64,000 bases of DNA from Neoarius graeffei (taxonomy: Eukaryota > Chordata > Actinopteri > Siluriformes > Ariidae): NCBI RefSeq assembly GCF_027579695.1, contig NC_083571.1, forward strand, positions 39,430,443 to 39,494,442. The letters run 5' to 3'. Positions within the stretch are counted from its first letter, which is position 1. Each line of letters opens with the position of its first letter. This document shows, piece by piece, positions 54,262-64,000 of the stretch. A model generated the notes under the pieces. It was not told where the DNA came from, searched no databases, and saw only the letters and a list, made by a program, of their open reading frames with translations. A program made the translations under genes and the position numbers.

Positions 54262-54262
54262 T
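54220..54262. repeat. (GAT)n tail of the LINE
   Basis: About 13 GAT units at the LINE 3' end. Confidence 0.95.
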
Positions 54263-54356
54263 TGTTTATGATGTAAGAGATGAAGGGTAGAAGTCTGGAC
54301 TGGTTCCAGTGGGCAGGTGGTGGGATTGCTGGACAAGATAATTTGCAGGGTCTTGA

Positions 54357-54806
54357 AAGAGAGAGAGAGAGAGCGAGAGAGAGAGAGAGAGAGAGACCCC
54401 TACCTGTCATACAGGTGTCCCTACCATCACTCACTCACATTCACATCTATAATGTGCTCTTAATCTCCCACACACTGTCTCTTGAATGCACTAAATCTCT
54501 CTCTCCCTCTCTCTCTCAGACAAACGCACACACAGCCTTTGAGATTGTGATAAAGACATCCACTGCTCTTATTAATACACTCCCACTGCTCTTGCCACAT
54601 GAATTATGGATAAATGTCTTCAGGCATCTACACACACACACACACACACACACACTGTACAGAGAGAGAGAGAGAGAGAGAGAGAGATCTAAGATTAAGC
54701 TAACATCTTCCGAGCGTTTGTCAAGTGAAAGAACGTTGTACCATATTTCATATTAATCTAAAATGAGTCACAATGGCATCACACACACACACACACACAC
54801 ACACAT
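54357..54806. repeat. Cluster of GA and CA microsatellites
   Basis: GA at 54357-54395, CA at about 54632-54655, GA at 54662-54687, CA at 54781-54806. No gene among them. Confidence 0.9.
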
Positions 54807-55161
54807 CAAAGGGTTGTTTCTCAATCTTGGTTAAAACTATTGATCAGAAAGCCAACATTACTCATGCTGATTATAATGTGAATTCTAATCCAGCTAATAT
54901 TACCTACTCATCAAACCTACTCATTAACATTAGCAGTGCTAATATCCTAGCATTACTAATACTGCTATTGTTTTATTGGATATATTTATAAGATGCATGT
55001 TGATTTGTTTCCAGAGGATTAAAGTTTTAAAGATTGAAGTGTGATTATTATTGAAAGAGAAACAATAATATAATGATTCCTTACACACACTGTCAGATCA
55101 ATAACAAGGACATAAACAAGTTTCACATCAAAGGGATTTCCTGTCTCTATCACTCTCTGTC

Positions 55162-55166
<5 letters not shown>
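54807..55166. other. Spacer, no gene seen
   Basis: AT-rich, nothing recognised. Confidence 0.4.

Positions 55167-55220
<54 letters not shown>
55167..55220. repeat. (GT)n microsatellite
   Basis: About 26 GT units. Confidence 0.96.
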
Positions 55221-55223
<3 letters not shown>

Positions 55224-55531
55224 ACATCCCATCTCTCGTCTACCTTCCTCTAGTATACAACATGGTTGTTGCTGGGAGGTTGCCATGGTGCTGACCAGGC
55301 TGTGGTTGCCGCGGGGACCAGCTCCTGGATGATGCAGAAGGTGACAGGAGGACCGATGGGATAGGACATTCATCCCTCGCTCCACTGGAGAGAAATAGGG
55401 CTGACAAACAACAGCTGTTTCCACAAGAGGAGAGAGACAGAGTGAGAGGTAGACAGGGAGAGACAGACAGAAAGGAAGAAAGACAGCAATGATGTACACA
55501 AAAGTAAGTTAGAAGACAGATGTGAAGCCCC

Positions 55532-55537
<6 letters not shown>
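55221..55537. other. Possible exon, unrecognised
   Basis: GC-richer than its surroundings. On the minus strand a pyrimidine-rich TTTCTCTCCAG acceptor near 55380 opens a frame ERGMNVLSHRSSC to about 55250, with a weak GAAG/GTAGAC end. I know no protein like this; it may be chance. Confidence 0.2.

Positions 55538-55580
<43 letters not shown>
55538..55580. repeat. (GA)n microsatellite
   Basis: About 22 GA units. Confidence 0.96.
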
Positions 55581-55583
<3 letters not shown>

Positions 55584-56334
55584 TAATATTTAAGATTGTT
55601 TTATTGGAAATTAGTTTTGAGTTTAATTTGTAATTATTGGTGAAACTCCAGCTCCTATTTCTCAGTAAGTTGTGTGTAATTTTGAGGAAAAGTCAGTAAA
55701 GTCAGGAATAATACTGGTGTAGCACTGCATACTGAAATGTTTTGAATTTAATACATTTTTGTTACAGCCTCTTAAAGATTTCATTTCAAGGAGAAAAACT
55801 GGTTTTAAATTTTGAAAATCAGACAAGAAATCTTTTTTGTACTTATTTTTTATAATTTTATATCATTCACACAGTCGTCTTAACCCTAAAGCACAGGCTC
55901 TAGTTATAGATCATTACCACTTTTTCTGTGGTTTTATCCTGATCACAGTTTATTTAGTCAGTTTTCTCTGCATACAGCATTTTACCAAGAGTTATTTGTG
56001 CCTGAAAAAAGAAGGCAGGATTTAAGTGAATGCATATTATTGAGTATTATTCCTTTACTGAGGACTGAGGAACTTTTGAGAAGACGGTACAAGGGTCAGG
56101 GTTCATGACCAATGCAGGGCAGAGAGAATCAGCTGTTTTGGGGTTTTGAATAACAGTTTTGCAAAAGACAGAAAGAGGTATAGAAAACGATTATGTGTAA
56201 TTCCAATATTTAAATGAAATATAAAACACACAGGCCTATAATTATTTTAAAAAAAATTATTCCAGTATGTGTTATTTATATTTCATTTTAATGATATTCC
56301 TATTTCTACTTATATTTATATTCAATAATTTTTA
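55581..56334. other. AT-rich spacer, no gene seen
   Basis: Nothing supported. Confidence 0.4.
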
Positions 56335-56529
56335 TCAATGCAGTTGCATAAAGCTATCGAAATCAACCACTTCCCTGATAAATCCTTGATAAAATAAATT
56401 TATTTTGTTCCTGATCTTAATTTTTCCATTGTTGCTTGGTTTATCCCATGTGATATGATTTTCAGCATCAGTCATGGAGCTCCCCTCCTCAAACATCTCG
56501 AATGGGATCACCAGTTCCAGAACCTGCAT
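56335..56529 (-). other. Possible exon, unrecognised
   Basis: An acceptor-like CTTACAAATGCAG is followed by an open frame of about 60 codons (VLELVIPFEMFEEGSS, then NHITWDKPSNNG). The first part reads like protein, the later part like AT-rich chance. No family recognised. Confidence 0.25.
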
Positions 56530-56967
56530 TTGTAAGCAATGATGATTATTCTGTATTCAAACGGCTTGTATTCAATAAAAATGAAAATCATTTCCATCCC
56601 ACTGATGTCATTTGACTCTATAGGATCTAAACGTTTGTACTTACTGTTTATTTAGCAAATATCTGATAAATAACTTGAGAATCTGCCAGTAAATTCATGG
56701 TAATTTCCTTTGAAAATATGGCCTTGTGGAAGGTCACTGAGTTGTGCAGAGAAACCAGCAGACCTGCTTTTTATTCATCAGAAAAAATCCAAAAAATTCT
56801 GGCTTTTGGCTTGACAGTAATTGGGATTTGAATTTTGGGTTTTCTGAGCACTGGATAGAGAATGATGATAATGCCGTGCAGTGCTGCGATGTCACGATCA
56901 AATAAATTTCTGCATTTCAAACTTTAAGCAAAAACAGTGAGTACTTCTGTTACTTAATGTCACCTGT

Positions 56968-57160
56968 TTATTGTTTTTTAAATGCATTTTTAACATTTTC
57001 AAAAAGTTGAAATGAGACTCCTTGCTCCTCACATAAAGTGTTGTTTTTGGAGTAACCGTGTTCCCAGATGAGTGAAAAGATGTAATGTCCAATGCAAACA
57101 GCAACCGGGTGTGTAGTGAGGAGTTCTGTTTCACCCTGAAGAGGCATGTGGAGCTTGTCC
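56968..57160 (-). other. Possible terminal exon, unrecognised
   Basis: A strong acceptor TGTTATTCTTCAG is followed by 193 nt that stay open to a TAA: DKLHMPLQGETELLTTHP, then VAVCIGHYIFSLIWEHGY, then GVSFQLFENVKNAFKKQ. Composition and codon use look protein-like. I cannot name the gene and see no matching upstream exon in the window. Confidence 0.35.
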
Positions 57161-57417
57161 CTGAAGAATAACAATGGAACACAAATGAAAACATCCCTCA
57201 CTGAGAAGTGACAATTAACCAGCAGTTATTGAATCACAGTTACATTACTAGCTTTATTAGGATGAGAGGAAATGTTGTCTTTATCTCAGACTATTAATAC
57301 AACTATTAGCTTTATTCGCAATAAAGTGCATTATCTGCAAAAGCTATATTAGCAATGTTACCTGTATTAGCAGTGATTATAATGTTATATGTTAGCAAGA
57401 TTAGTTGTATTACTAGT
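57161..57417. other. Spacer, no gene seen
   Basis: AT-rich, with recurrent TATTAGC words. Confidence 0.4.
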
Positions 57418-57498
57418 CCATCCATCCATCCATCCATCCATCCATCCATCCATCCATCTATCCATCCATCCATTTTCTTCCACTTATCCAAAGTCAGG

Positions 57499-58600
57499 TC
57501 ACAGTGGCAGCAGGCTAAGCAGGGTATTCCAGGTGTCCCTCTCCCCAGCAATGCTTTCCAGTTCCTCCTGGGGGATCCCAAAGTGCTCCCAGGCCAGATG
57601 AGAAATATAATCTCTCCAGCATGTTCTGGGTCTACCCCAAGGTCTCCTCCCAGTTGGACATGCTTGGAAAACTTCCAAAGGAAGGCGCCCAGGAGGCATC
57701 CTAATCAGATGGCCCAACCATGTCAGCTGACTCCTTTCGACATAAAGGAGCAGCGGCTCTACTCTGAGATCCCTCCGGATGGCTGCACTCCTCACCCTAT
57801 CTCTAAGGATGAGCCCAGCCACCCTATGGAGAAAGCTCATTTCAGCCGCTTGTATCTGTGATCTCATTGTTTTGGTCACTACCCAAAGCTCATGACCATA
57901 GGTGAGGGTTGGAACATAGATTGACTGGTAAATTGAAAGCTTTGCCTTCTGGCTCAGCTCCCTCTTCACCATGATGGATTGGTACAATGCCCGCATTACT
58001 GATGACACCACCCCAATCCACCTGTTCATCTCATGCTCCATTTTACCATCACTTGTGAACAAGATCCCGAGATACTTGAATGCCTTCACTTGGGGCAGTA
58101 GCTGACTCCCAATCCGAAGCGAGCATGCCACCATTTTCCAGCAGAGAACCATGGCCTCAGACTTGGAGGTGCTGACTCTCATCCCAGCCGCTTCACTCTC
58201 GGCTGCAAACTGTCCCAGTGCTTGCTGAAGGTCGTGCTCTGAAGAAGTCAACAGAACCACATCATCTGCAAAAAGCAGAGATGCAATTCTGAGGTTCCCA
58301 AACTGGACACCTTCCTCACCCCAGCTGTGCCTTGAGATCCCATCCGTGAATATCACAAACACGGTCAGCAACAAGGGGCAGCCTTGGCAGAGTCCAACAC
58401 CCACCAGATATGTGTTTGACTTTGTGCGGAGAATTTGGACACAGCTCACACTTTGCTTGTACAAGGACCAGATGGCTCATAGTAACAGCCCCAATACCCC
58501 ATACTCCCGCAGTGCCCCCGACAAGAGCCTCCGGGGGACACAGTCGTAAGCCTTTTCCAATTCTACAAATCACATGTAGACTAGCTAGTCATACTCCCAT
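57499..58600 (-). pseudogene. LINE reverse transcriptase, C-terminal half, catalytic residue lost
   Basis: Motif A region: YM-stop-FVELEKAYDCVPR at about 58540-58580, where relatives have FVDLEKAYD, so the first catalytic aspartate is glutamate, next to an in-frame TGA. Then VGLCQGCPLLLTVFVIF, catalytic LLFADDVVLLTSS, FKYLGILFTSDG, and the C-terminal [20 protein letters not shown] and [11 protein letters not shown]. It ends at 57499. Confidence 0.88.
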
Positions 58601-59385
58601 GAACCCCCCAACAACCCTGCCAGGGTAAAGAACTGGTCCACCATTTCATGGCCAGGACGGAATCTACATTGCTCCTCCTGGACCTGAGGTTTGACAATCG
58701 GTTGGAGCCTCCTTTCCAGCACCCTGGAATAAACTTTCCCAGGGAGGCTGAGCAGTGTGATACCCCTATAATTGGAGCACACTCTTCAGTTCTCCTTTTT
58801 GAAAAGAGGAACCACCACCCCGGTCTGCCACTCCACAGGCACTGTACCTAACCTCCATGTAAAATTGAAGAGGCATGTCAGCCAAGACAGCCCAACAATG
58901 TCCAGAGCCTTCAGCACCTCAGGGTGAATCTCATCCACCCTTGGCACCTTGCCACCAAGGAGCTTCTTGACTGCCTCAGTGACCTCTGTCAGAGATATGG
59001 GTGAAGCTTCCCCCAAGTCCTCAGACTCCACCTCCTCCCTGGAGGACATGTAGGATGGGTTCAGGAGTTCCTCAAAGTGCTCCTTCCACCACCCAACAAT
59101 ATCCCCAGTTTGGGTCAGCAGTTCTCCCTGGCTGTACGCAACCTGAGGCAAGCCCGGTTTCCCTTTCCTGAGTCTCCAAATGGTTTTCCAGAACTTCCTT
59201 GAGGCCAACCGAAAGTCCTTTTCCATGGCCTCCCTGAACTCCTTCCACACCTGGGTTTTTGCTTCAGCAACTGCTGAAGCTGCAACCTTTCTGGCCTCCT
59301 GGTACCTGCCTGCTGCCTCAAGGGACCCCTGGGTCAACCAAGCCCAAAAGGCCTCTTTCTTCAGCTTGACAGCTTCCTTCACCAC
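58585..59385 (-). pseudogene. LINE linker and reverse transcriptase fingers
   Basis: VKLKKEAFWAWLTQGSLEAA, then FRLASRKFWKTIWRLRKGKP, LLGGKVPRVDEIHPEVLKAL, VPVEWQTGVVVPLFKKEN; after a shift NYRGITLLSLPGKVYSRVLE and QEEQCRFRPGHEMVDQFF. Connects endonuclease to palm. Confidence 0.85.
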
Positions 59386-60323
59386 CAGTGTCCACCATCG
59401 GGTTCTTAGCTTACCACCACAGCAGGCACCAACAACCTTTCAGCCATAGCTCCTATCAGCCGCCTCTACAATGGAGGCTTTGAACATGGTTCATTTGGAT
59501 TCCATGCCTCCTACCTCCCCAGGGATTTATGAAACGCTCTTTCAGAGGTGAGAATTGAAGACCTCACAAATAGAGGACTCTGCCAGATGTTTCCAGTTCA
59601 CCCTCACTACACCCTTGGGTTTGCCAAGTCTGTCCGGAAGCTTCCCCCACCATATGATCCCACTCACCACCAGGTGGTGATTAGTTGACAGCTCTGCTCC
59701 TCTCTTCACCTGAGTGTCCAAGACATACAGCCGCAGATCTGATGATATGACCACAAAGTTGATTATTGATCTTTGGCCTAAGGTGTTCTGGTACCAAGTA
59801 CACTTATGCACCACCTTATGCTCAAACATGGTGTTTGTTATGGCCAATCCATGATGAGCACAGAAGTCCAACAACAAAACGCCACTCAGGTTTAGATCAG
59901 GCAAGCTGTTCTTCCCAATCACTCCCTCCAGGTTTCTCCATCATTGACCACGTGAGCATTGAAGTCCCCCAGGAGAACTATGGAGTTCTCAGTCGGCACC
60001 TCTTCCAGGACACCACCCAGTAACTCCAAGAAGGCTGAATACTCTGCACTGCTGTTTGGTGCATAAGCACAAACAACAGTCATAGTTTTTCTCTCAGCAA
60101 TTTGCAGTCACATAGAGGCAACCCTCTCATTCTCCGGGGAGAACTCCAACACGAGCCCCCAGCTCAGCTGGGGGCTCGTGAATATCCCCACACCTGCCTG
60201 GCACCTCTCACCCTGGGCAACACCGGAAAAGGAGAGAGTCCACCCCCTCTCCAGGAGTTTGGTTCCAGAACCGGTGCTATGTGTGGAGGTGAGCCCAACT
60301 ATATCTAGTTGGTACTGCTCCAC
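59386..60323 (-). pseudogene. LINE apurinic-type endonuclease, frameshifted
   Basis: Start region MEQYQLDIVGLTSTHSTGSG, then SFSGVAQGERCQAGVGIF; the middle (about 59925-60100, GDFNAHV-like) is shifted; then [40 protein letters not shown] and STNHHLVVS, where the usual SDH-type catalytic triplet reads TNHH. The aspartate is therefore lost here as well. Confidence 0.8.
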
Positions 60324-60829
60324 TTCTCACACCAGCTCTGGTTCTTTCCCCAACAGAGAGGTGACATTCTAGGTCCCAATTACTAGTCTGCACTGCCAAG
60401 AATCAGCACGCCCAGGCTCCCGCCTTTGCCTGCCACCTGGCTCACAATGCACCCAACCCCGGTGCCTGTCCTTGCAGGTGGTGAGCCCACATGGTGGCGG
60501 CTCCATGTAATTTCTTCAGGCTCTGCCTGGCCGGGCCCCATGGGCTAAGGCCTGGCCACCAGACACTTGCTGGCAAGCTCCCCTCCCAGGTCTGGCTCCA
60601 GGAGGAGGCCCTGGTTTCTCAATCCCGGGCAAGATGCCGCAGCTCCTTTTTTGCCATTTCATTGGGGTCTTGAATTGCTCTTTGTCTGGCCCCTCCCCTG
60701 GAACCAATTTGCCTTGGGAGACCCTACCAGGGACTAGTGCCCCAACAACACAGTTTCCAGGATCACCAGGACACCCAAACCCCTCCACCACATTAAGGTG
60801 GCAATTGTTTGGAGGGGTGTATTATTAGT

Positions 60830-61596
60830 GTGAGGGGTTTTTTTTTTTTGTTTGGTTGGTTTTTTTAGCATTAGCTACTGCAGTCCTAAGCAGAATAAAG
60901 CAATTACTGAAGATGAATGAATGGCCAGTTAGTAATATGAACAAATGAACAAACAGTGAGCAGTAAACAGTGAGCAGTAAACAGAATTTGCTTCAGTAAA
61001 ATAACAGGAAATTCCATATGGAGTCTCAGTGAAGGCAGGAATAAAACAGAGACAGAGAAGTCAGAAGCAGTCAGTATTTTGAGAAGAACATCCTCCAACT
61101 GTCCTTCTGGAAGTAAAAACACTTTTTATTGATTTTCATGCACTTAAATGATGCTGTAATCAGATAAACACAATGAAAAAAGAACATCTGTGTTTCCTGA
61201 GCTTTGCTCTTTTGTCAAAAAAAAACAAAAAACAAAAAAAACCCAGAAATTAAAAAAAAAAAAGCTTTGCACAGAGCTGAAAGCTCTCTGAAGTGTTTCT
61301 TGGTTGCTATATTGATTTTTCTAAGAACTGGACAGTCATGTGATGCACAACACACTCTTCATCTCCAGTTTCCATAAAATACAAAGAGTTTTCCTTTTCC
61401 TTCCAGTATCATCTAGAACACACACACACACACACACACACACAGGAGATGAAGTGTGTGTGAAACTCAATATTAACAAATGGAGCTTTACAGATGTGAT
61501 GTGTTTTGAAGAAACTTGTGCAGATTTTTATAATTATCCTTAAGAGCTTTTAGAGTTCAGCTCAGTGATTGTGTTAGACACTGGTTGAGGCATATG

Positions 61597-61658
<62 letters not shown>

Positions 61659-62435
61659 TGGTTGATGAGCTCCACTGACTTCAGGAGAATTTAATCTTTT
61701 AATCTTGCAGAGTGGGAGAAGATGTCTTTAGGCAGAACTGATTGAATTCCTCTCTTTTTTCTCTCTGAGTGAATCCTGATGTTACATTACAGTCAGCACA
61801 GTGAAGGAATGACAGCACTGACCCACTCCCCCTCTCCTTCATTTCATTTCATCAACCAGCCGTGATAGAACCGTCACATTCCCAGTGTTAAACCGCCTCA
61901 GAACGGGTTTCATTGACTAAGCAAGACCTCACTTACAACGATTTAGAGTTGGACACAGACACTAACCATATCATAAAGAATAAAAAAGAAGGTGAATAAA
62001 TGAATGTCACAAGGATATGGATAACTAAGAAGGAGTTTAGTAAAAGAATAAAGAATAATAAAAATGGGACTATGAAATATTTGGATCAATCACAGACAGG
62101 AAGAGATCTCAGAACCAAACACGCAGTAGCTCTGTGTGGAAGCTCACACACAGTGCAGCATACAAACTGAGACCATCTTGAATTTTTTACTCAAAAGGCA
62201 TCTGTGTCTGTAGGAACATCTTTTTCATTTAAAGTATATTTCAAGCTTCATACCCAAAATAATATTACAATTCAAACTCAGTCCATATTCTGCTGACATC
62301 ACTGTGCATTAAAGGTCAAAGCCATGACAATTTCAACAATCAAGACTGAGCTTTTGTAACCAGAAACACACACATACAAACAAAAAATATGTGACAGAAC
62401 CTTAAAGACTGACACTAACAGAGACAGATCTCTAT
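60830..62435. other. Spacer with microsatellites, no gene recognised
   Basis: T-run at 60839-60850, A-rich stretch at 61218-61263, CA at 61420-61443, GT at about 61598-61656. An acceptor-like TTTTTACTTCCAG on the minus strand near 61110 opens short frames only. Confidence 0.5.
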
Positions 62436-63420
62436 AGACAGGGGACTAAACCAAGAATCAGAATCCAGAGACTGGGAATAACCAAGAATCAGAGCTCTTA
62501 AGACTGGGAATAACCGAGAGTCAGAGCACTAAAGACTGAGAATAATCAAGAGTCAGAGCTCTTAAGACTTGAATAACTGAGAGTCAGAGCGCTAAAGACT
62601 GGGACTAACCGAGAGGCAGAACTCAAAAGACTGGGAATAACTGAGAGTCAGAGCGCTAAAGACTGGGAATAGCCAAAAGACAGAGCAGTAAAGACTGTGA
62701 ATAACCGAGAGACAGAACTCAAAAGACTGGGAATAACCGAGAGTTTAAAGACTGGGTTAACTGAGAGTCAGAGCTCTAAAGACTGGGAATAACTGATAGT
62801 CTAAAGACTGTGAATAACCAAGAGTCAGAGCTCTAAAGACTGGGAATAACCGATAGTCTAAAGACTGGGAATAACCGAGAGATAGAGAGCTAAAGACTGG
62901 GAATAACCGAGAGTCAGAACCCTAAAGACTGGGAATACCGGAGAGTCAGAGCCCTAAAGACTGGGAATAACCAAGAGTCAGAGCTCTAAAGACTGGGAAT
63001 AACCGAGAGTCAGAGCACTAAAGACTAGGAATAACTGAGAGTCAGATCCCTAAAGACTGGGAATAACTGAGAGTCTAAAGACAGGGAATAACCAAGAGTC
63101 AGAGCTCTAAAGGCTGGGAATAACCGATAGTCTAAAGACTGGGAATAACCGAGAGATAGAGCGCTAAAGACTGGGAATAACCGAGAGTCAGAACTCAAAA
63201 GACTGGGAATAACTGAGAGTCAGAGCTCTAAAGACTGGGAATAACCGAGAGTCAGAGTGCTAAAGACTGGGAATAACCGAGAGTCAGAGCACTAAAGACT
63301 GGGAATAACCGAGAGACAGAGCTCTAAAGACTGGGAATAACTGAGAGTCAGAGCTCTAAAGACTGGGAATAACCGAGAGTCAGAGTGCTAAAGACTGGGT
63401 ATAACTGAGAGACAGAGTCT
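62436..63420. repeat. Minisatellite, 32-bp unit
   Basis: About 30 units of GACTGGGAATAACCGAGAGT plus CAGAGCTCTAAA. Some units are 25 bp and lack the CAGAGCT (ending GATAGTCTAAA or GAGAGTCTAAA); several alternate with full units. No coding potential. Confidence 0.96.
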
Positions 63421-63636
63421 ACAGGAGACCTCCAGTGAAATGGGAGAAATCTTATATCTTGTGAAATTTTCACCTTAACTGTCTGAATATAATGTGTACA
63501 AACATAAACAATGACTTTGTTGATTTCATCGTGCCCTGACTGACACACAGCTGGAACAGGTCTGTTTTTCTTATAATTCAGTTTTCAATCATATCTCCAA
63601 AATGTTGCATTAAAACCACACTGTGTTCATTTGTTA

Positions 63637-63689
<53 letters not shown>

Positions 63690-63874
63690 GAGTGACAGAG
63701 CAAGATAAACATGAGTTTCCACAACTATCTTTAACTGAATTGTTGTTTATAATGTGCCTTTATAATGTACACAGCTTGAAATAAACGGTGGTGGGGGGGG
63801 GGGGGATTCTGCTTTACATGAACCCACAGCTCCTCCTACTGGACACAAACCACATAACAATAATTCAACACCCA

Positions 63875-63906
<32 letters not shown>

Positions 63907-64000
63907 TCTCTCTCTGTCTGCAGGTTTCCATTGCAGTTTTGGGTAGAAGAGAAGCAATTAAAAATATTTGTGAATAGTCTGTGCTTCCACTGAGTGATGT
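63421..64000. other. Window end: spacer with CA, G and CT tracts
   Basis: CA at 63641-63684, G run at 63790-63805, CT at about 63875-63915. No gene seen. Confidence 0.6.

Larger units (their letters stand above)
51420..54262 (+). mobile_element. RTE-like LINE, 5'-truncated, with (GAT)n tail
   Basis: One plus-strand reading frame (51420-53918, with two TGA stops) and a frameshifted end (to 54207) encode endonuclease, reverse transcriptase and C-terminus. The 3' end is a short UTR followed by GATGATGATG. The clade is inferred from the tail and the IDLKVAYDWIPHD motif. Confidence 0.75.
57418..60817 (-). mobile_element. Nearly full-length APE-type LINE (I/Nimb-like)
   Basis: The 3' end is a (GGAT)n tail (57418-57472 on the plus strand as CCAT); the 5' end is a GC-rich UTR at about 60340-60817. 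Flanks TGTATTACTAGT (57406-57417) and TGTATTATTAGT (60818-60829) are a 12-bp duplication with one mismatch. The coding frame is continuous in parts but carries frameshifts and stops. Confidence 0.85.

Noticed and set aside
62436..63420. CRISPR-like array
   Set aside because: Units follow each other directly without unique spacers, and the context is a fish genome.

Overview
The window is a stretch of teleost fish chromosome, and most of it is transposable elements. Three things point to a teleost: a tRNA-derived SINE of the Mermaid type present in many copies, several Tc1-like transposons, and remains of two host genes whose protein sequences are fish-like. Long CA/GT, GA and AT/AAT microsatellites are everywhere. 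I cannot name the species. No bacterial operons, RNA genes or CRISPR arrays are visible.

Host genes. (1) On the minus strand, between about 31.0 and 22.7 kb, lie exons 1 to 5 of wolframin (wfs1). Exon phases fit the human gene, and exon 4 has exactly its length. This copy is broken: exon 4 has an in-frame TGA, exon 5 has another, and exon 5 is split by a 3.5-kb LINE that itself carries a DNA transposon. (2) On the minus strand at 40.8-41.5 kb is an intact four-exon CXC chemokine gene (91 aa, CXCL8-like, no ELR) with TATA and AP-1 motifs upstream and an AU-rich 3' UTR. A few exon-like pieces near 57 kb are not identified.

Layout. 0-8 kb: microsatellites, two SINEs, a solo Gypsy LTR, a Harbinger-like element and a 1.06-kb element with perfect 36-bp inverted repeats. 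8-20 kb: an old LINE whose reverse-transcriptase codons have expanded into a 32-bp tandem array, split by a hAT element. Beside it is a second LINE, split by a Tc1 transposon that is itself split by a complete Gypsy element. 20-22 kb: two Tc1 remnants and a SINE. 22-31 kb: the wfs1 pseudogene with its insertions, including a Kolobok-like THAP element in intron 1. 31-40 kb: fold-back and hAT elements, a large inverted repeat and a second Tc1 copy. 40-42 kb: the chemokine gene. 42-51 kb: a LINE fragment, a young Gmr1-type LTR retrotransposon with integrase ahead of reverse transcriptase, and one hAT element inside another. 51-54 kb: an RTE-like LINE. 57-61 kb: a nearly full-length APE-type LINE. 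62-63.4 kb: a second 32-bp minisatellite.

Relations between elements. Many insertions can be read exactly, because target-site duplications are visible and the uninterrupted version of several target sites is present elsewhere in the window. This gives a relative order of events. Every autonomous-looking coding region has at least one stop, frameshift or lost catalytic residue; many stops are TGA at sites where CGA is expected, as CpG decay would produce. All family assignments come from reading translations and motifs and from memory of the families; no database search was run.
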